A DNA stretch of 64,000 nucleotides, taken from the NCBI RefSeq assembly GCF_037042905.1, contig NC_087252.1:3781501-3845500 (forward strand), given 5' to 3'. The notes beneath the pieces were generated by a model that saw only the letters and a list, made by a program, of their open reading frames with translations, searched no databases and was not told the DNA's origin. How positions within the stretch are numbered: the first letter of the stretch is position 1; every line of letters starts with the position of its first letter. Shown piece by piece: positions 1 through 11,271 of the stretch. Origin of the DNA: Lytechinus pictus. Lineage: Eukaryota; Echinodermata; Echinoidea; Temnopleuroida; Toxopneustidae. A program made the translations under genes and the position numbers.

Positions 1-142
1 AATTCTTTTGAAACAATTTTCCACAACTGCCTGGGAAGCAATAAACAATTACACTGTAGGGAATAAAGTATGGTCTCTGCTTAATTTCTCTGGATGGTTA
101 TAGGATGGATATTAGAAGCATTCTGTTCCTTTTTTTACTCAG

Positions 143-617
143 CAATGATAATTTGAGTGTTCATGGACTGAGTTCTGCTACAAGTGCTAACATGTCAGAT
201 CAATTGGCTGAAGACATCACGACTCAATGTGTGTATGGTGGTGAGATGCTTGAAGAAACATTTTCAAGGAAGTTATTATCACGTAGAAGTAATCAACATA
301 ATCCTCCCCAGGACCTTGGCATTAATACACATTACCTCTGCCCTGTTTGCAGTAAAGGATTTACCCGTAGCGATTGCTTTCAGAGTCATAAAAAACCCAT
401 CGAAAGGAAAGGCCTGATGTGTCATTTATGCCCAACGTGCGAAGATGTTTGCAATTACATGCGGACCCACACTGGAGAAAAACCATATGTATGCTCCGTT
501 TGCAATCAATGCTTTGGTAGAAACTCAAGTCTCAAACAACATATGGCACGTTATGAGGTTAGCTGCATCACTGGTCAACGTGTGATAAAATGTATAATGG
601 AAAAAGTGCTTGTATAA
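143..617 (+). pseudogene. Decaying C2H2 zinc-finger terminal exon (copy 1)
   Basis: The open frame follows a splice acceptor (pyrimidine tract then CTCAG ending at 142) and is a close relative of the next exon, with the same GLSSA..A..SDQ and QHNPPQD blocks. All three fingers are damaged: finger 1 (YLCPVC) lacks its second His, finger 2 (MCHLCPTCEDVCNYMRTHTGEKP) is scrambled where copy 2 has a normal finger, and finger 3 (YVCSVC) ends HMARYEV without its last His. Relative to copy 2 it lacks about 85 nt of leader after the acceptor. The exon would have to be entered in a different phase from its siblings, because the sibling phase meets a TGA within five codons. I infer a non-functional paralogue. 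It could still be transcribed or be an unusual short exon. Confidence 0.6.
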
Positions 618-697
618 CGAGATGAAAGTTTGTTGTGTCAATACAACGTTGAAAAGTGCCGCACATAATGGATATTTCATTCTGCTCTTTTACTCAG

Positions 698-1203
698 ATG
701 GAAATTCAAGTGTGCTGAGCATCTGTGAAGATATCAGGAAAAATGAGGAAATGTCGGGTGATACATCATGTGACAGATCACATGCTCATGGACTGAGTTC
801 TGCTAACAGTGCTTCCAGGTCAGATCAAGGAGAATTGACTGAGGATGTAATGACTCAGTATGTGTGTGGTGAGACACATGAAGAAGCCTTTTCAAGGAAG
901 TTATTTTCACCTAGAAGTAATCAACATAATCCTCCCCAGGACCCTGGCATTGATAAAACTTACACCTGCCCTGTTTGCAGGAAAGGATTTACCCGCTATG
1001 ATAGTTTTCAGAGGCATAAGAAAATCCATCAAAAGGAAAGGCCTCATGTGTGTCATTTATGCCCCAAGAGATTTGTGCGTGCTGAAGATCTCCGAAGACA
1101 TATGCGGATACACACTGGAGAAAAACCATATGTATGCTCTGTATGCGATAAACAATTTATTTGGAACTCTAGTTTCAAATACCATTTGACAGTTCATAGA
1201 TGA
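698..1203 (+). CDS. C2H2 zinc-finger terminal exon, 3 fingers (copy 2)
   Basis: This is the 3' exon of a zinc-finger gene. It follows the acceptor TTTTACTCAG ending at 697 and is entered in phase 1, as are the later siblings. The leader contains MSGDTSCDRSHAHGLSS, which matches the SGD.S.DRS block of the other exons. Three intact C2H2 fingers follow, beginning YTCPVC, HVCHLC and YVCSVC, the last two joined by a TGEKPY linker. The frame ends in TGA just after the final His. C2H2 arrays of this kind normally bind DNA in the nucleus. Three fingers is short for the cluster, and finger relics lie directly downstream. No in-window first exon or start codon is evident. Confidence 0.65.
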
Positions 1204-1480
1204 GGTTAGCAACATCACTGGTTACAGCGTGGTTAGATGTTTAGTGGAAAAATAGTGTTATGTCAATATACTGTCAATGCACTCAAGATACCATACTGGA
1301 GAAAAACAGATTTGCCACAAAAAACACGTCCAAGTTCATCATCTATTAACCTGTACAGGAGAATCATCATGGGAGAAAAGGTCTTTGATATTATCTGTTT
1401 GCTTTATCAACAGTATTTCTGACAAGACTTCTGGTACTCCTGTGAACATCTCTATCCATGAAAATTGCTTTGTGTAAAAG
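1204..1480 (+). pseudogene. Relic of additional zinc fingers after copy 2
   Basis: In a shifted frame, pieces of finger sequence survive, including YHTGEKQ (about 1290-1312) and TCTGESSWEKRS (about 1348-1385). They sit where further fingers would extend copy 2. The following sequence, AAAGTGCAACACATAATAG, repeats the intron just before copy 2 (640-690), so the duplication unit included intron as well as exon. Confidence 0.45.
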
Positions 1481-1526
1481 TGCAACACATAATAGATATT
1501 TTATTCTGCTCTTTTTAAATACTCAG

Positions 1527-2515
1527 GTGGGAATGTAGGCAAACAGAGCTCCTGTCAACAAAAAGGGAATACTCAGATAATATCAGGTGATTCATCACAT
1601 GACAGATCACATGGGAAGCATCTCCCAGGTGACTACCCTTTACAAGGAACCCCTTCCAATTCATCTCCCAGAGGCAATTGCTCAAGTGAGTATGGCTCCT
1701 ATCTCTTACCAAACCAAGCAGATTATCCTCAAGGACAGTGCTCTGCTGACAGTGCTACCACGTCAAATCATGATGGTGAAAGATTGGTTCTAGACATTGT
1801 TGTGGGGAATGAGAAATATCACACAAATTCTTTACAAAACACAAAGAAGTCATCCCCTGTCACTGCAATGAGAAGCATTCAAGGCAATCCTGGCATCGAC
1901 CTCAAAGAAGAAAGCACCTTTCTCTGTTCCGTTTGCAATGAAGGATGTAAACGCAAGGATGATTTGAAGCGGCATATGATCTTCCACAAAGGGAAAAAGC
2001 CTCACGAGTGTTCTTTCTGCAACAAAACTTTTGTACAAAAAGCTGATCTCATTAGACATGAGCGATCTCATACTGGGGAAAGACCGTATTCATGCCTTAT
2101 TTGCAACAAACGCTTCACAGATACGTCTCATCTAAAAGCTCATCTATCAATTCACACAGGAGAAAAGCCGTATGAATGTAGCCTTTGTAACAAAGCCTTT
2201 TCTAATAAAGCTAACCTAACGGTTCACCTGAGATTGCACAGTGGTGAGAAGCCATTCAAGTGTTCACTCTGCAACAACAGCTTTTCTTCCAAAAGTCTGC
2301 TCGTGAATCACCAGATCAAACACACAGGCATAAAGCCGTACCAGTGCTCAATTTGTGAGAAAAGGCTTGGGAAAAAATATTCTTTAAATCAACATATGAA
2401 GATTCATTCAGGAGAAAAACCATTTCAATGTTCTGTTTGTTCAAAGAACTTTCGGGTGAAGAGTACTCTTAAAAAACATATGAAGATCCATGAAATTTCT
2501 ATTGAGGACTTGTGA
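1527..2515 (+). CDS. C2H2 zinc-finger terminal exon, 7 fingers
   Basis: The exon begins after TTTTTAAATACTCAG (ending 1526) in phase 1 and stays open to TGA at 2513-2515; no ATG is needed at 1784. The leader (codons 1-130) has the cluster signature: IISGDSSHDRSHG, SPRGNCSSEYGS, NQADYPQ and SADSATTS. Seven fingers follow, starting FLCSVC, HECSFC, YSCLIC, YECSLC, FKCSLC, YQCSIC and FQCSVC, with TGERP/TGEKP/SGEKP linkers. Finger 1 has Cys instead of the usual Phe in the hydrophobic core (EGCKRK), which may weaken it. The protein is probably a nuclear DNA-binding factor. Its amino terminus must come from an exon outside the window, or from a small upstream exon I could not identify. Confidence 0.75.
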
Positions 2516-5329
2516 TTTCCGACAAAGTGTACGGCAGATGTTGAAAATTATTATCCGAGGAGCATTTCATAATCTTTTGTCAACGATTTTCCCTCACTTA
2601 GAAGCAGTGCAAATCATTGATTATTTTTTACATGTAGTTATCCCCTTGTTTCTCCCAAAATACATCATTTTTAAATATGCTAAGAAAAAAAAATAGCAAA
2701 TTTGTTCTGGTCTAAAACAGTAAAAATCTGCAGGGTTTGATTCGTACAAAATATCTGAGAGATTCCTTGAATTATTAGTTTTTTCGATTTTTACTTATTA
2801 ATTAAATCGAAATATAATTCCATGGATAAAATACTTGTACTTTCAGAGGAATCTTGACCTGAATTTTATTTTGGAAAATCTCCTTTTTTGTGGCCCCAAA
2901 TATAATCCAAGATTTTGATTTATTTTTGTTTATAAAATATTTAATCCAAAGTCAAATGTCCTGAAACTTCACAACAATATTCTTCTTAAAGATATCTATC
3001 TTACTAATGATATACAGCGAAATCCGAATGCTTTTTAAAATATATTTCAGAAGTTGAAAATCTCTTAACTGCCCATATGTAAGGTGCACAATATATTGTA
3101 CTCTATTAAGCCCAAGATGTACACTACACATTGAAAGTGGAATTAGGCAGGCCTTGGAGCCGCCTCAACATGTACACATCAGCTTCCTATTTTGTATTGC
3201 CAGACTGGACCGAGTCCACCTCGAAGATGATGAGAGTCTGAGAGTCTCGCAATTACCCCCATGGCAGCTGAACCATTGAACTTCAAATATTTATTGTTAA
3301 AAATCAACGAGAAAAAGTCATCAAGGACATACCCAAGTGATTTTTATATCAGATTTTAAATTTCTGTACATAATTTACAGGAATTGTATAAAGGGATGAA
3401 TAGCTTTGTTGAAAGTAGAAAATTTTGCTACAGAATGAGAGGTTCATGTGCATGTATGCCATATTTCCTAGTGTAAAATCAACAATACCTGAAAATTTTT
3501 AGATGAAATTGAAGTCATTAAATATCTATTTCTGAAAAAAAGTGGCAAATTTCAAGCCTTGTCTTTCATTGATTCGTTGATTGATTCATGTGCATGTAAT
3601 GTACAGTATGTATTTTTACACTTAAAGACACATTAAAATATAACATGATATAAAAGAGTATGAATATAGTCATAAAAGATGCAGGAAAAGTCATTAAAAG
3701 CTAGTTGGATCAGACAACCTAACATAGGGTTAAATATGTTAATGGCCATATACAAACTACAAAGAAACATACAAACCTTGGGATGAGAGTAGACAACAAA
3801 CTCTTGTGTAGGTTAGAGCAGTACCATGTGGTACACACAGAGCTCACTTGTATGCCTGCCAGAAGAATACCGTCCAGACACACATTCTCTTTCAGAAATA
3901 ATTTTTATTGACCACCAAGTCTATGAAGTTCAGGCCATTCCTTTCTGACTTATTAATTCCAATGAGAGGGACAGTGGTTTTCTGTTACCAGTTAATGAAA
4001 AATGGACAATCTACTTATCCTCCATGTCAAAATTCATTGAATACCCAGTATACCTTAATACAAAACAAAATTACAAAACAGACTTTCCACTTTAGATCGA
4101 GTTTGGAACAGAACTACAAATTTCGGAAATGGAAAAGACAGTTTTTGTTTAAACAGAAAATCACTATCCCTACAATAGACTTGAAATTCATCCTGAATTT
4201 GAATCCTGAACAGAATAATTAAAGTGAATTTATAAAAATAAAAAATCCAAATCTGGAACTAGTTTTGCCGAGGTTGATTCTGTTGGGACACATGAATCTT
4301 TTCAACTTTAATTGAAGTGGTATATAACATACACATGTATGTCCTGCATAATCTGGTTATATAAATGATTTTTGCGAATACTCGAGTTACGGAGTTGCGA
4401 AAGTCAACATATTCAAGTTGACCTACATTGTTAAAAGGGAAAGAAAATCAAGAACCATGGGGGAAAATTAAATCATACAAAATTTGCCGAAGGTTTATTT
4501 GCTTACACATAATCTGTCATGCAAATGATGCAGGACAAGTGGACCATTGAATGAAATAATTGGGAAGTTCGAATTGGACCAGGATCATCATTTACTTTGG
4601 GTTGTGTAAGTTTTTAGCAATCCTCTATTAAAGTTCTAGACACTTAACACTCTCACTTGTTAATTAAAATCCACAAACATTCTGTATTCAGTGGTGATTA
4701 AAAGTTGGTGAACCCCAACCAGAAAATGAACATGAAAAAGGTTCTGTCCTGTTTTAGATGTGTCAGGTGATGAAATATTAAGTTCAGTAAAGTTTGTTTC
4801 TCTGGGCTCTCTAAACATATTCGTGTTGTTTTCTACAATCAACATGAAGGAGTGCATTTTGTGGTGGAGTTCACTAACTTTTGAGCAAAACTGTATGGAA
4901 GAACTTTACTTAATGATGATCAATAGATCCTTCTCACAGACTAATTTGCCATCCAACGGTAACTGCCATGGTAACGCTGATCACCAGCCAATCAGAATCA
5001 AGCATACTAGACAAGTTACCATTGAATGGCAAATTTACCATAATGGTAACTTTTGATGCAAACGGGGCTCAGGTGGCGCCAATTAGGAAGCACCTTTTTT
5101 TGTTTCGTCCAGGGGCCTACAGTACTTCTGATTGCTTCTTCACAAATTCAGACTTATCACGGTGCAAAATTTGAAACGTAGGGCAATTCTTATTTTAATC
5201 CGAGCAATGCCTGCTCATGTATATCTCACATGACTTCTTGCAGTTTAGTTGCTCTCTAGGTTACTCCTGTAACATTGATTGTCCTGTCAGCTTTTATAGT
5301 GCAAACTACCCTGCTCTTTTTTCACTCAG
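2516..5329 (+). other. Intergenic or intronic stretch with small inverted repeat
   Basis: No gene is supported here. The one longer open frame (3908-4222) is AT-rich and has no recognisable domain. Around 4942-5055 there is an imperfect hairpin: TTTGCCATCCAACGGTAAC pairs with GTTACCATTGAATGGCAAA, as in a small MITE. The rest is AT-rich sequence typical of introns. Confidence 0.4.
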
Positions 5330-6753
5330 GTTGGGATTCAAGAAAGCAGAGCTCACATCCAAGGAAGGAAAACACACTGAAAATATCAGGTGATGCATCA
5401 CATGACAGATCAAATGAGGATTTCCCAATCCAAACTGTTCTAGAAAACAATTCTGACCTATCTTCCAGAGGCAATTACTCAAGTGAGTACGACTCTTTTC
5501 TACAAAGGCAAGTGGATTATCCTCAAGAGGAAAGTGTGACTGACAGTGCTACCACTTTCAATGATCATACAGAAGAAATAACGGATTCAGAGGAACGCAG
5601 GGGGAAACGCAAAGCTGCCTTTCGAAAAACCCTTGATGATGGAGCAAGCCCATCGGGAAGCACTGGAAATGATGCTGAAGGAAAACTTTTCATCTGTGCA
5701 GTATGCAGTAGAGGATTTAAAGGGAGGCAAGCTTTGGATAGGCATATGAGAAGCCATTCAGAAGAGATGCCTCACGAATGTACAATCTGCAAGAAAAGAT
5801 TTTGGCAAAGATCTGATCTGAGGAAACATTTCCGAATCCATCCAGAGGGAAAGCCATATTCATGCTCTCTTTGCGAGAAACGATATTTCGACAACGCTAA
5901 TCTCAGAGCACATATGTCGGTTCATAGCAGGAAAAATCATCACCCTTGTTCATTTTGCAACGAGATATACGTGAGCAGGTCTGAACTTGATGCACATGTT
6001 AAAACCCATGCTTATGAGAAACCGTATCAGTGTACGGATTGCGATTTGAGATTTTGTAGCAATGCTGCACTCCAGGCTCATAAGAGAATCCATACAGGTG
6101 AAAGGCCTTTTATGTGCCCCTTTTGCAACAAAACATTCACCACACCTTCTCTGATGAGGACACATTTGAGAATCCACACAGGCGAGAAGCCCTATGAGTG
6201 TTCTGTGTGTGGCGACAGATTTTCCTTCAATACACAACTTGTGGTTCACAAGGCAAAGCACACGGGAGTGAAGCCGCACCTGTGCTCTATCTGTGGAAAG
6301 GGGTTTTGGAGAAAAACCTGTTTAAATAGACATGCAAAGACTCACGCAGGAAAAATTCAACACCCTAAAACCCACGTTGAGGAGAAACCGTACCAGTGTC
6401 CAGACTGCAATTTGAGATTTAAGCGATTTTCTTGGCTTCAGACTCATTTTAGAAGCACCCATAAAGAACAAAATATCAAGCCGTTTAAATGCCGCTATTG
6501 TCCAAAGGCATTTGCCACATCTGGTCAGCTCAAAGTACACACCAGAATGCACACAGGCGAGAAACCGTATGAATGCTCTCAGTGTGGTGACAGGTTTTCC
6601 TTCAACAACCAACTCATGGACCACAAGAACAAACACAGAGGGGTCAAGCCATATTCCTGCCCCGTTTGTGAGAAAGGATTTTGGAGAAAAAACTGTTTGA
6701 ATAGACACATTGAGACTCACGAGAGAAAAAAAGAGAGTGGTCTTGTACCATGA
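5330..6753 (+). CDS. C2H2 zinc-finger terminal exon, 12 fingers
   Basis: The exon starts after TTTTTTCACTCAG (ending 5329) in phase 1 and ends at TGA 6751-6753. The leader carries KISGDASHDRS, EDFPIQTVLENNSDLSS, GNYSSEYDS, QVDYPQEE and TDSATT. Twelve fingers follow (FICAVC, HECTIC, YSCSLC, HPCSFC, YQCTDC, FMCPFC, YECSVC, HLCSIC, YQCPDC, FKCRYC, YECSQC, YSCPVC). Fingers 5-8 and 9-12 are near copies of one another (YQC.DC / YEC..CGDRFSFN / ..C.KGFWRK.CLNRH), so a four-finger block was duplicated. Fingers 1-4 are nearly identical to those of the 10025 exon. It is probably a nuclear DNA-binding regulator. AATAAA motifs at 7085-7090 and 7201-7206 could serve polyadenylation. Confidence 0.8.
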
Positions 6754-8013
6754 ATGAAAAGCCATGCTAATTGATCTTGTTGACCTTTGAATACTGCCAT
6801 CACTTGGTACTTTAACCTGTTGCCCAGTGTACAAAGTCTATGGTAATTACAGAATTCAGTATTCAATGGGCTATTAACATTAATCCTGATTTTTTGTTTA
6901 TGTAGATGAAATTATGTTTGCGGTCAGGGTTAAGTTCATAATGCTAGTTCTAAGCTCTTATATAGTAAAAAGTTGTAAAAATGTCAACAGAGCTGTGTTT
7001 GAACACAATTATAGTATATATAGTACAAATATGGTATGGTATTTATTAAATGGATCACAAAGACTGAATTGCAAATTGATATACAATAAATCAAATGGTG
7101 TAAATTAAGTTTTGTAACAGTGGTATCATTTACATAGTAAAAAAGTATACATATATATCACAGACTGAATGCAAGATATAACATAGTAAACCATATTTAC
7201 AATAAAAGGGTAATATAGAACAAACACATTCATGAATAAAACAAAAAAGAAAGAGAGAATGGAGGAGGAGAATGAGAAGAAGAGGTAGAAGAAAAAGGTG
7301 AATAAGGAGAAGAGGAAGAAAAGAAAGAGAAGAAGGCGAAAAAGACAATTGAATTGAAGTTGAATTAAAAAAAGAAGATAAAATTTCATACAACATAATG
7401 CAAATTGGTATACAGCACTGATATGTAAAAGGTAAAATCTTGAATTAGGATTTGTGGTTTGGCAATCGTGAAAACTCATGGATTAGATTTTTTCAAAAAG
7501 TTTAAAAAGTTATGTTTTGCAAGTCGCTTTTCTTGATCAATAAAATTGGTAGTGCAATATCAATAATAGTTGAATGATTGTTTTTCCAACTCTGTATCCT
7601 TTTGTCTGTTTCAGTAATAAATTATAGTATATACATTGTTAAAACAGACCAAATCTCAGTATGAAAAAAATAGCTTGACTATTAACTATCGGCAATATGT
7701 TGAAGGGCAAAAAATCAGGTCTCAAAAGCTTTACACGGTAATAGCTTGAATTATGGTAGAATAACTCTGATGCCTTGCACTCTTGGCCAAAATGTTGGGT
7801 AACTAATGGTGTCTACCAGGAAAATCCCTAGTGTCTCTTCAAGATTTCTAGATAGTTATGAGGATAGATATTAAAGTAGTTCCTTTAAATATCAGCAATA
7901 TGTTGAAGTGTGCATATGACGTGATGTAGCGGTTCTGACTCTTGCCTTTCAATCAGAGGGTCGTGTGTTCATATCCCACCTCACGCTAGCGTCCTTTGGC
8001 AAGATGTTGATCT
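6754..8013 (+). other. 3' flank of 12-finger exon: purine tract, SINE fragment
   Basis: The stretch holds possible 3' UTR with AATAAA at 7085 and 7201, then a GA-rich tract at about 7240-7345. At 7917-7985 is a truncated tRNA-derived SINE fragment, recognisable from GCGGTTCTGACTC and CAGAGGGTCGTG, which recur in the fuller SINE at 44377. No open frame with coding character was seen. Confidence 0.45.
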
Positions 8014-8159
8014 GGGTTCCGTTTCATAAAGACTTGTAAGAGTAACAAATGAACAATTTCTATGACAAGCTTAAAATCAGCCAATCAAATTAAAGGATTT
8101 CAGTAGCTTTGAACTGTTATTGCAAATTTGTTATCGTAACAAGTTTTATGAAACGGGCC
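8014..8159. mobile_element. MITE-like inverted repeat
   Basis: The ends are complementary: GGGTTCCGTTTCATAAAGAC on the left pairs with TTTTATGAAACGGGCC on the right, about 146 bp apart. The interior is non-coding. It looks like a small non-autonomous DNA transposon; I see no convincing target duplication. Confidence 0.55.
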
Positions 8160-8319
8160 ACTGCATTTGCCACTCCCCACCCAGGTGTAAATCGGATACC
8201 CGGTAGGATGCAAAAGTTATTGTATGTTTGAATTTGCCAGCGCCTTTTGAGGCTGCAAGGAATGCTTCCAAGGGAGTGGGAATTGTGAACCTTAATGCAG
8301 GATTGAAATGAGTGCAATG

Positions 8320-8962
8320 GGTGATTTCAAGTACGGTGTTGAAATCTGGTGTTGTGACAACACCAACACTAGCCACAACAACGTACTTGAAATCAGGCTG
8401 GTGTTGGGATTGACCTCGAAAAATATGACGTATTTCCGGCAGTTGGTGTTCAATGCTGGTGTTGAATGTCGTCTGCTGAACCCAGCACTGCGGCTGGTGT
8501 TGACGATCTTCGTGCAATTTCCCCATTCACCAACACCAACCCCCAGGGATTGGGAAAATCATGATTTCAAGTTCGGTGTTGGTGTTGGCAATCTCAAGCT
8601 CGTGAACAGGCGGCGAACACGATGAAACATCCCCGTAAAATTAGCTTTTACAGTTTAGATGAGTACAAATCATTTGAGCTGTATATATTTTGATGAAGAA
8701 TAATGTTCACTCTTTCGAATTCTTGAATTAATATTAAAACATTGGTATTCTGTACGATGAGAATTTAATGCATTTCTCTCAGATTTCATTTTCGTCGTCG
8801 AGACTTCTCGCGTGAAGTTGAGATGATTTAGCAGCGCAGCGCAGAGGCGTGACGTCATGTGCTATCGATAGCGCAATCGGTATCATTCCACTGAACTCAG
8901 CTCGGTGTTGGAGCTCGGTTCAGCGGCCTTTTTGCGCTCTCAACACCGAACTTGAAATCACC
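8320..8962. mobile_element. 643-bp TIR element with 5-bp target duplication
   Basis: Terminal inverted repeats GGTGATTTCAAG..CGGTGTTG (left) and CAACACCGAACTTGAAATCACC (right) are flanked by CAATG on both sides (8315-8319, 8963-8967). Inside, the TIR sequence recurs in both orientations (near 8323-8398 and 8562-8587), so the element has nested inverted repeats. There is no transposase frame, so it is non-autonomous. Confidence 0.65.
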
Positions 8963-8967
8963 CAATG

Positions 8968-10024
8968 ACTGGGGTAATAGTATGCTGGAAAGCGCTTTGA
9001 GCTGTATATGGGAAATATAAAAACTGGCTATTATTCCCCAGATATCACATTTTTAATTTCTTGTGCACGATCGATATTGTACTTGTAAGCACACTTGTTA
9101 CGTCAACTTTTGGTATTAGTCCGAAGGGGTGAAACATTGTTAAAAGTGGAAAGATTTGCTTTGGCAGAATGAAAGGTGTAGCATATCCTATTTCCCTTGA
9201 TTTCCTCGGTAGATAGTGTTGCTTACCCGGCAGTTTGGCCCAGAGTGGAAAGCATCAGAGAGTCATTCTACCAGAGTACTTGCTGTCGGGGTGTTACGCT
9301 TTTGAGACATGAATTTTCGCACTTCAACCTATTGAGTGAAAGGAACTACTTTGATATTTATCATAACCAACCAGAGACCATTCATTTCCTAGTGTATGGT
9401 GGTACACTTTTGAGACCTGAATTTTCTTTCCCAATCGATTTGACCTCTGAATCACTACCTTGTCTGTAGTCTTTAGGGAAGGCGTTCAAATTACCTTGTC
9501 TGTGGTCTTCATAGCTTCCTGTCTGATCTCGGACCTATCCACGGAGGATTAGTTTATTGTTACTGGGGGTGCTGAGCATTGTCACAGCACCCCCAGTAAC
9601 AATAGATAATCCTCCGTGGCCAGGTCCATGTCTGATCTACATTTTTGCAGTTTGATATTACAACATAAGCTTGCAGCTAGGGATGAAGTCTAGGCCGGCC
9701 TCAATGCCTCATTTTGCTCTGGCCTTGGACCGAGATGCATGTCCAAAATCTATGGAATATGCTTCTCTTCAATGGCCTCATGACGAGGAAGTACCAGTCT
9801 TGACTTCATCCCTGGTAGATGGAATTGTGATTTTGATCTTGACTGTTGGATTAAGTCGCTACTTGACTGTATTAAAGAGTTTAGCAAAATTCTTGAATTT
9901 GCTTTTACAATCTAGTTTGATTTATTTGTTGAAGAAATGTGCCCCTACCAATGTTGCTTTTGTAAAAAGAATGATTGTCCTTCACTTAGATTTAGTGCAT
10001 GTCACCCTGCTTTTTCGTACTCAG
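8968..10024 (+). other. Spacer upstream of 8-finger exon, with hairpins
   Basis: No gene is supported. It contains the 97-bp hairpin listed separately. It also has a second looser inverted repeat, in which GGGATGAAGTC near 9682 pairs with GACTTCATCCC near 9800. The open frame crossing 9671-10228 is not supported as coding: it runs in a different frame across the splice acceptor of the next exon. Confidence 0.4.
9531..9627. repeat. Hairpin with ~43-nt arms and 10-nt loop
   Basis: GGACCTATCCACGGAGG ... TACTGGGGGTGCTG (9531-9574) is nearly the reverse complement of CAGCACCCCCAGTAAC ... CCGTGGCCAGGTCC (9585-9627), with only a few mismatches. The size and imperfect pairing suit a short foldback element or a microRNA-like precursor. 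Expression evidence would be needed to choose between them. Confidence 0.7.
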
Positions 10025-11169
10025 GTTGGGATTCAAGAAAGCAGAGCTCATATCAAAGAAAGGCTCAGGAAACATCAGGTACATCACACGAAGAACATCC
10101 TCCACAGGATTTCCCAATCCAAGCTTTTCTCGGAAACCATTCTGATCTATCTACCGGAGGCAATTACTCATGTGAGTATGACTCTTTTCATCAAGGACAG
10201 AGTTTTGCTGACATTGCTACCACGTTAGATCATGATGGTGAAAGATTGGATAGAGACATTACGATGGGCTGTGGTGTGAAAGGTGACAAAACATCAGGTG
10301 AGGCATCATGTGACCGATCACATGCTAAGGGACAAATTGTTGCTGACAGTGCTACAATTTCAGATGATCGTGAAAAAGAAATGATAGGTATGAACTCACA
10401 CAGTACCAAGGAACATGATGAGAAATCCGAAGCCGCCTTTTCAAAAACCCTTGATGCTAGAGCAAGTCCATCGGGAAGCATTGGAAATGATGCTGAAGGA
10501 AATCATTTTATCTGTGCAATATGCAGTAGAGGGTTTAAAGGGAGGCAAGCTTTGGATAGGCATATGAGAAGCCATTCAGAAAAAATGCCTCACAAATGTA
10601 CTGTCTGTAAGAAAAGATTTTTGCAAAGATCAGATCTGAAGAAACATTTTCGAACCCATCCACAGGGAAAGCCATATTCATGTTCTCTTTGTGAGAAACA
10701 GTATTGCGAGAGGAATGATCTCTTAGCACATATGAGAGTTCATAGCAGGAAAAATCATCACCCTTGTTCATTTTGCAGTGGAACATTTGTGAACAGGTCT
10801 TATCTTGATGCACACATTAAAACCCATGTCAGTGTAAAGCCTCACAAGTGTACAGATTGCAATTTGAGATTTTGTAGCAATTCTGTGTTCGAGGAACATA
10901 AAAGAACTCATACAGGAGAAAGGCCTTTTAAGTGCTCCCTTTGTAACAAAGCATTTGCCCAATCTAGTACACTGAGTGCTCATATAAGAATACACACAGG
11001 CGAGAAGCCTTATGAATGTTCTGTGTGTGGTGACAGATTTTCCTTCAATACACAACTTATGGTTCACAAGAAAAAACACACAGGAGTGAAGCCGCACCTG
11101 TGCTCTATCTGTGACAAAAGATTTTGGAGAAAAGGTTGTTTAAATAGACACATGAAGATTCATACTTGA
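10025..11169 (+). CDS. C2H2 zinc-finger terminal exon, 8 fingers, truncated by stop
   Basis: The exon starts after TTTTTCGTACTCAG (ending 10024) in phase 1 and reads to TGA at 11167-11169. The leader is present twice in diverged form: TSGTSHEE..PPQDFPIQAF..SFADIATTLDHDGERL, then TSGEASCDRSHAKG..VADSATISDDREKE. Eight fingers follow (FICAIC, HKCTVC, YSCSLC, HPCSFC, HKCTDC, FKCSLC, YECSVC, HLCSIC); fingers 1-4 and 7-8 closely match the 5330 exon. The final residues HMKIHT run straight into TGA where a TGEK linker would give Gly, and the same frame goes on to encode most of another finger. It is probably still a functional eight-finger DNA-binding protein. Confidence 0.78.
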
Positions 11170-11271
11170 GAAAAGCTCTGTCTGCGATCCATGTGTGGGA
11201 GACACTTTCAGCTAAAGGTTCATTTGAAAGACCATATGAGGACCCACAGAAATGAATTTGTTGGTGTTTGA
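11170..11271 (+). pseudogene. Ninth zinc finger cut off by in-frame stop
   Basis: Immediately after the TGA the same frame reads EKLCLRSMCGRHF, then HLKDHMRTHRNEFVGV, before a second TGA at 11269-11271. This has the linker remainder (EK), Cys-x4-Cys and His-x3-His of a C2H2 finger. A single change in the codon at 11167-11169 would account for the break. Confidence 0.7.

Noticed and set aside
3908-4222. 104-codon frame
   Set aside because: AT-driven composition and no similarity or exon signals.
9671-10228. 185-codon frame overlapping the 8-finger exon
   Set aside because: Wrong frame across the splice acceptor and leader, and no recognisable domain.
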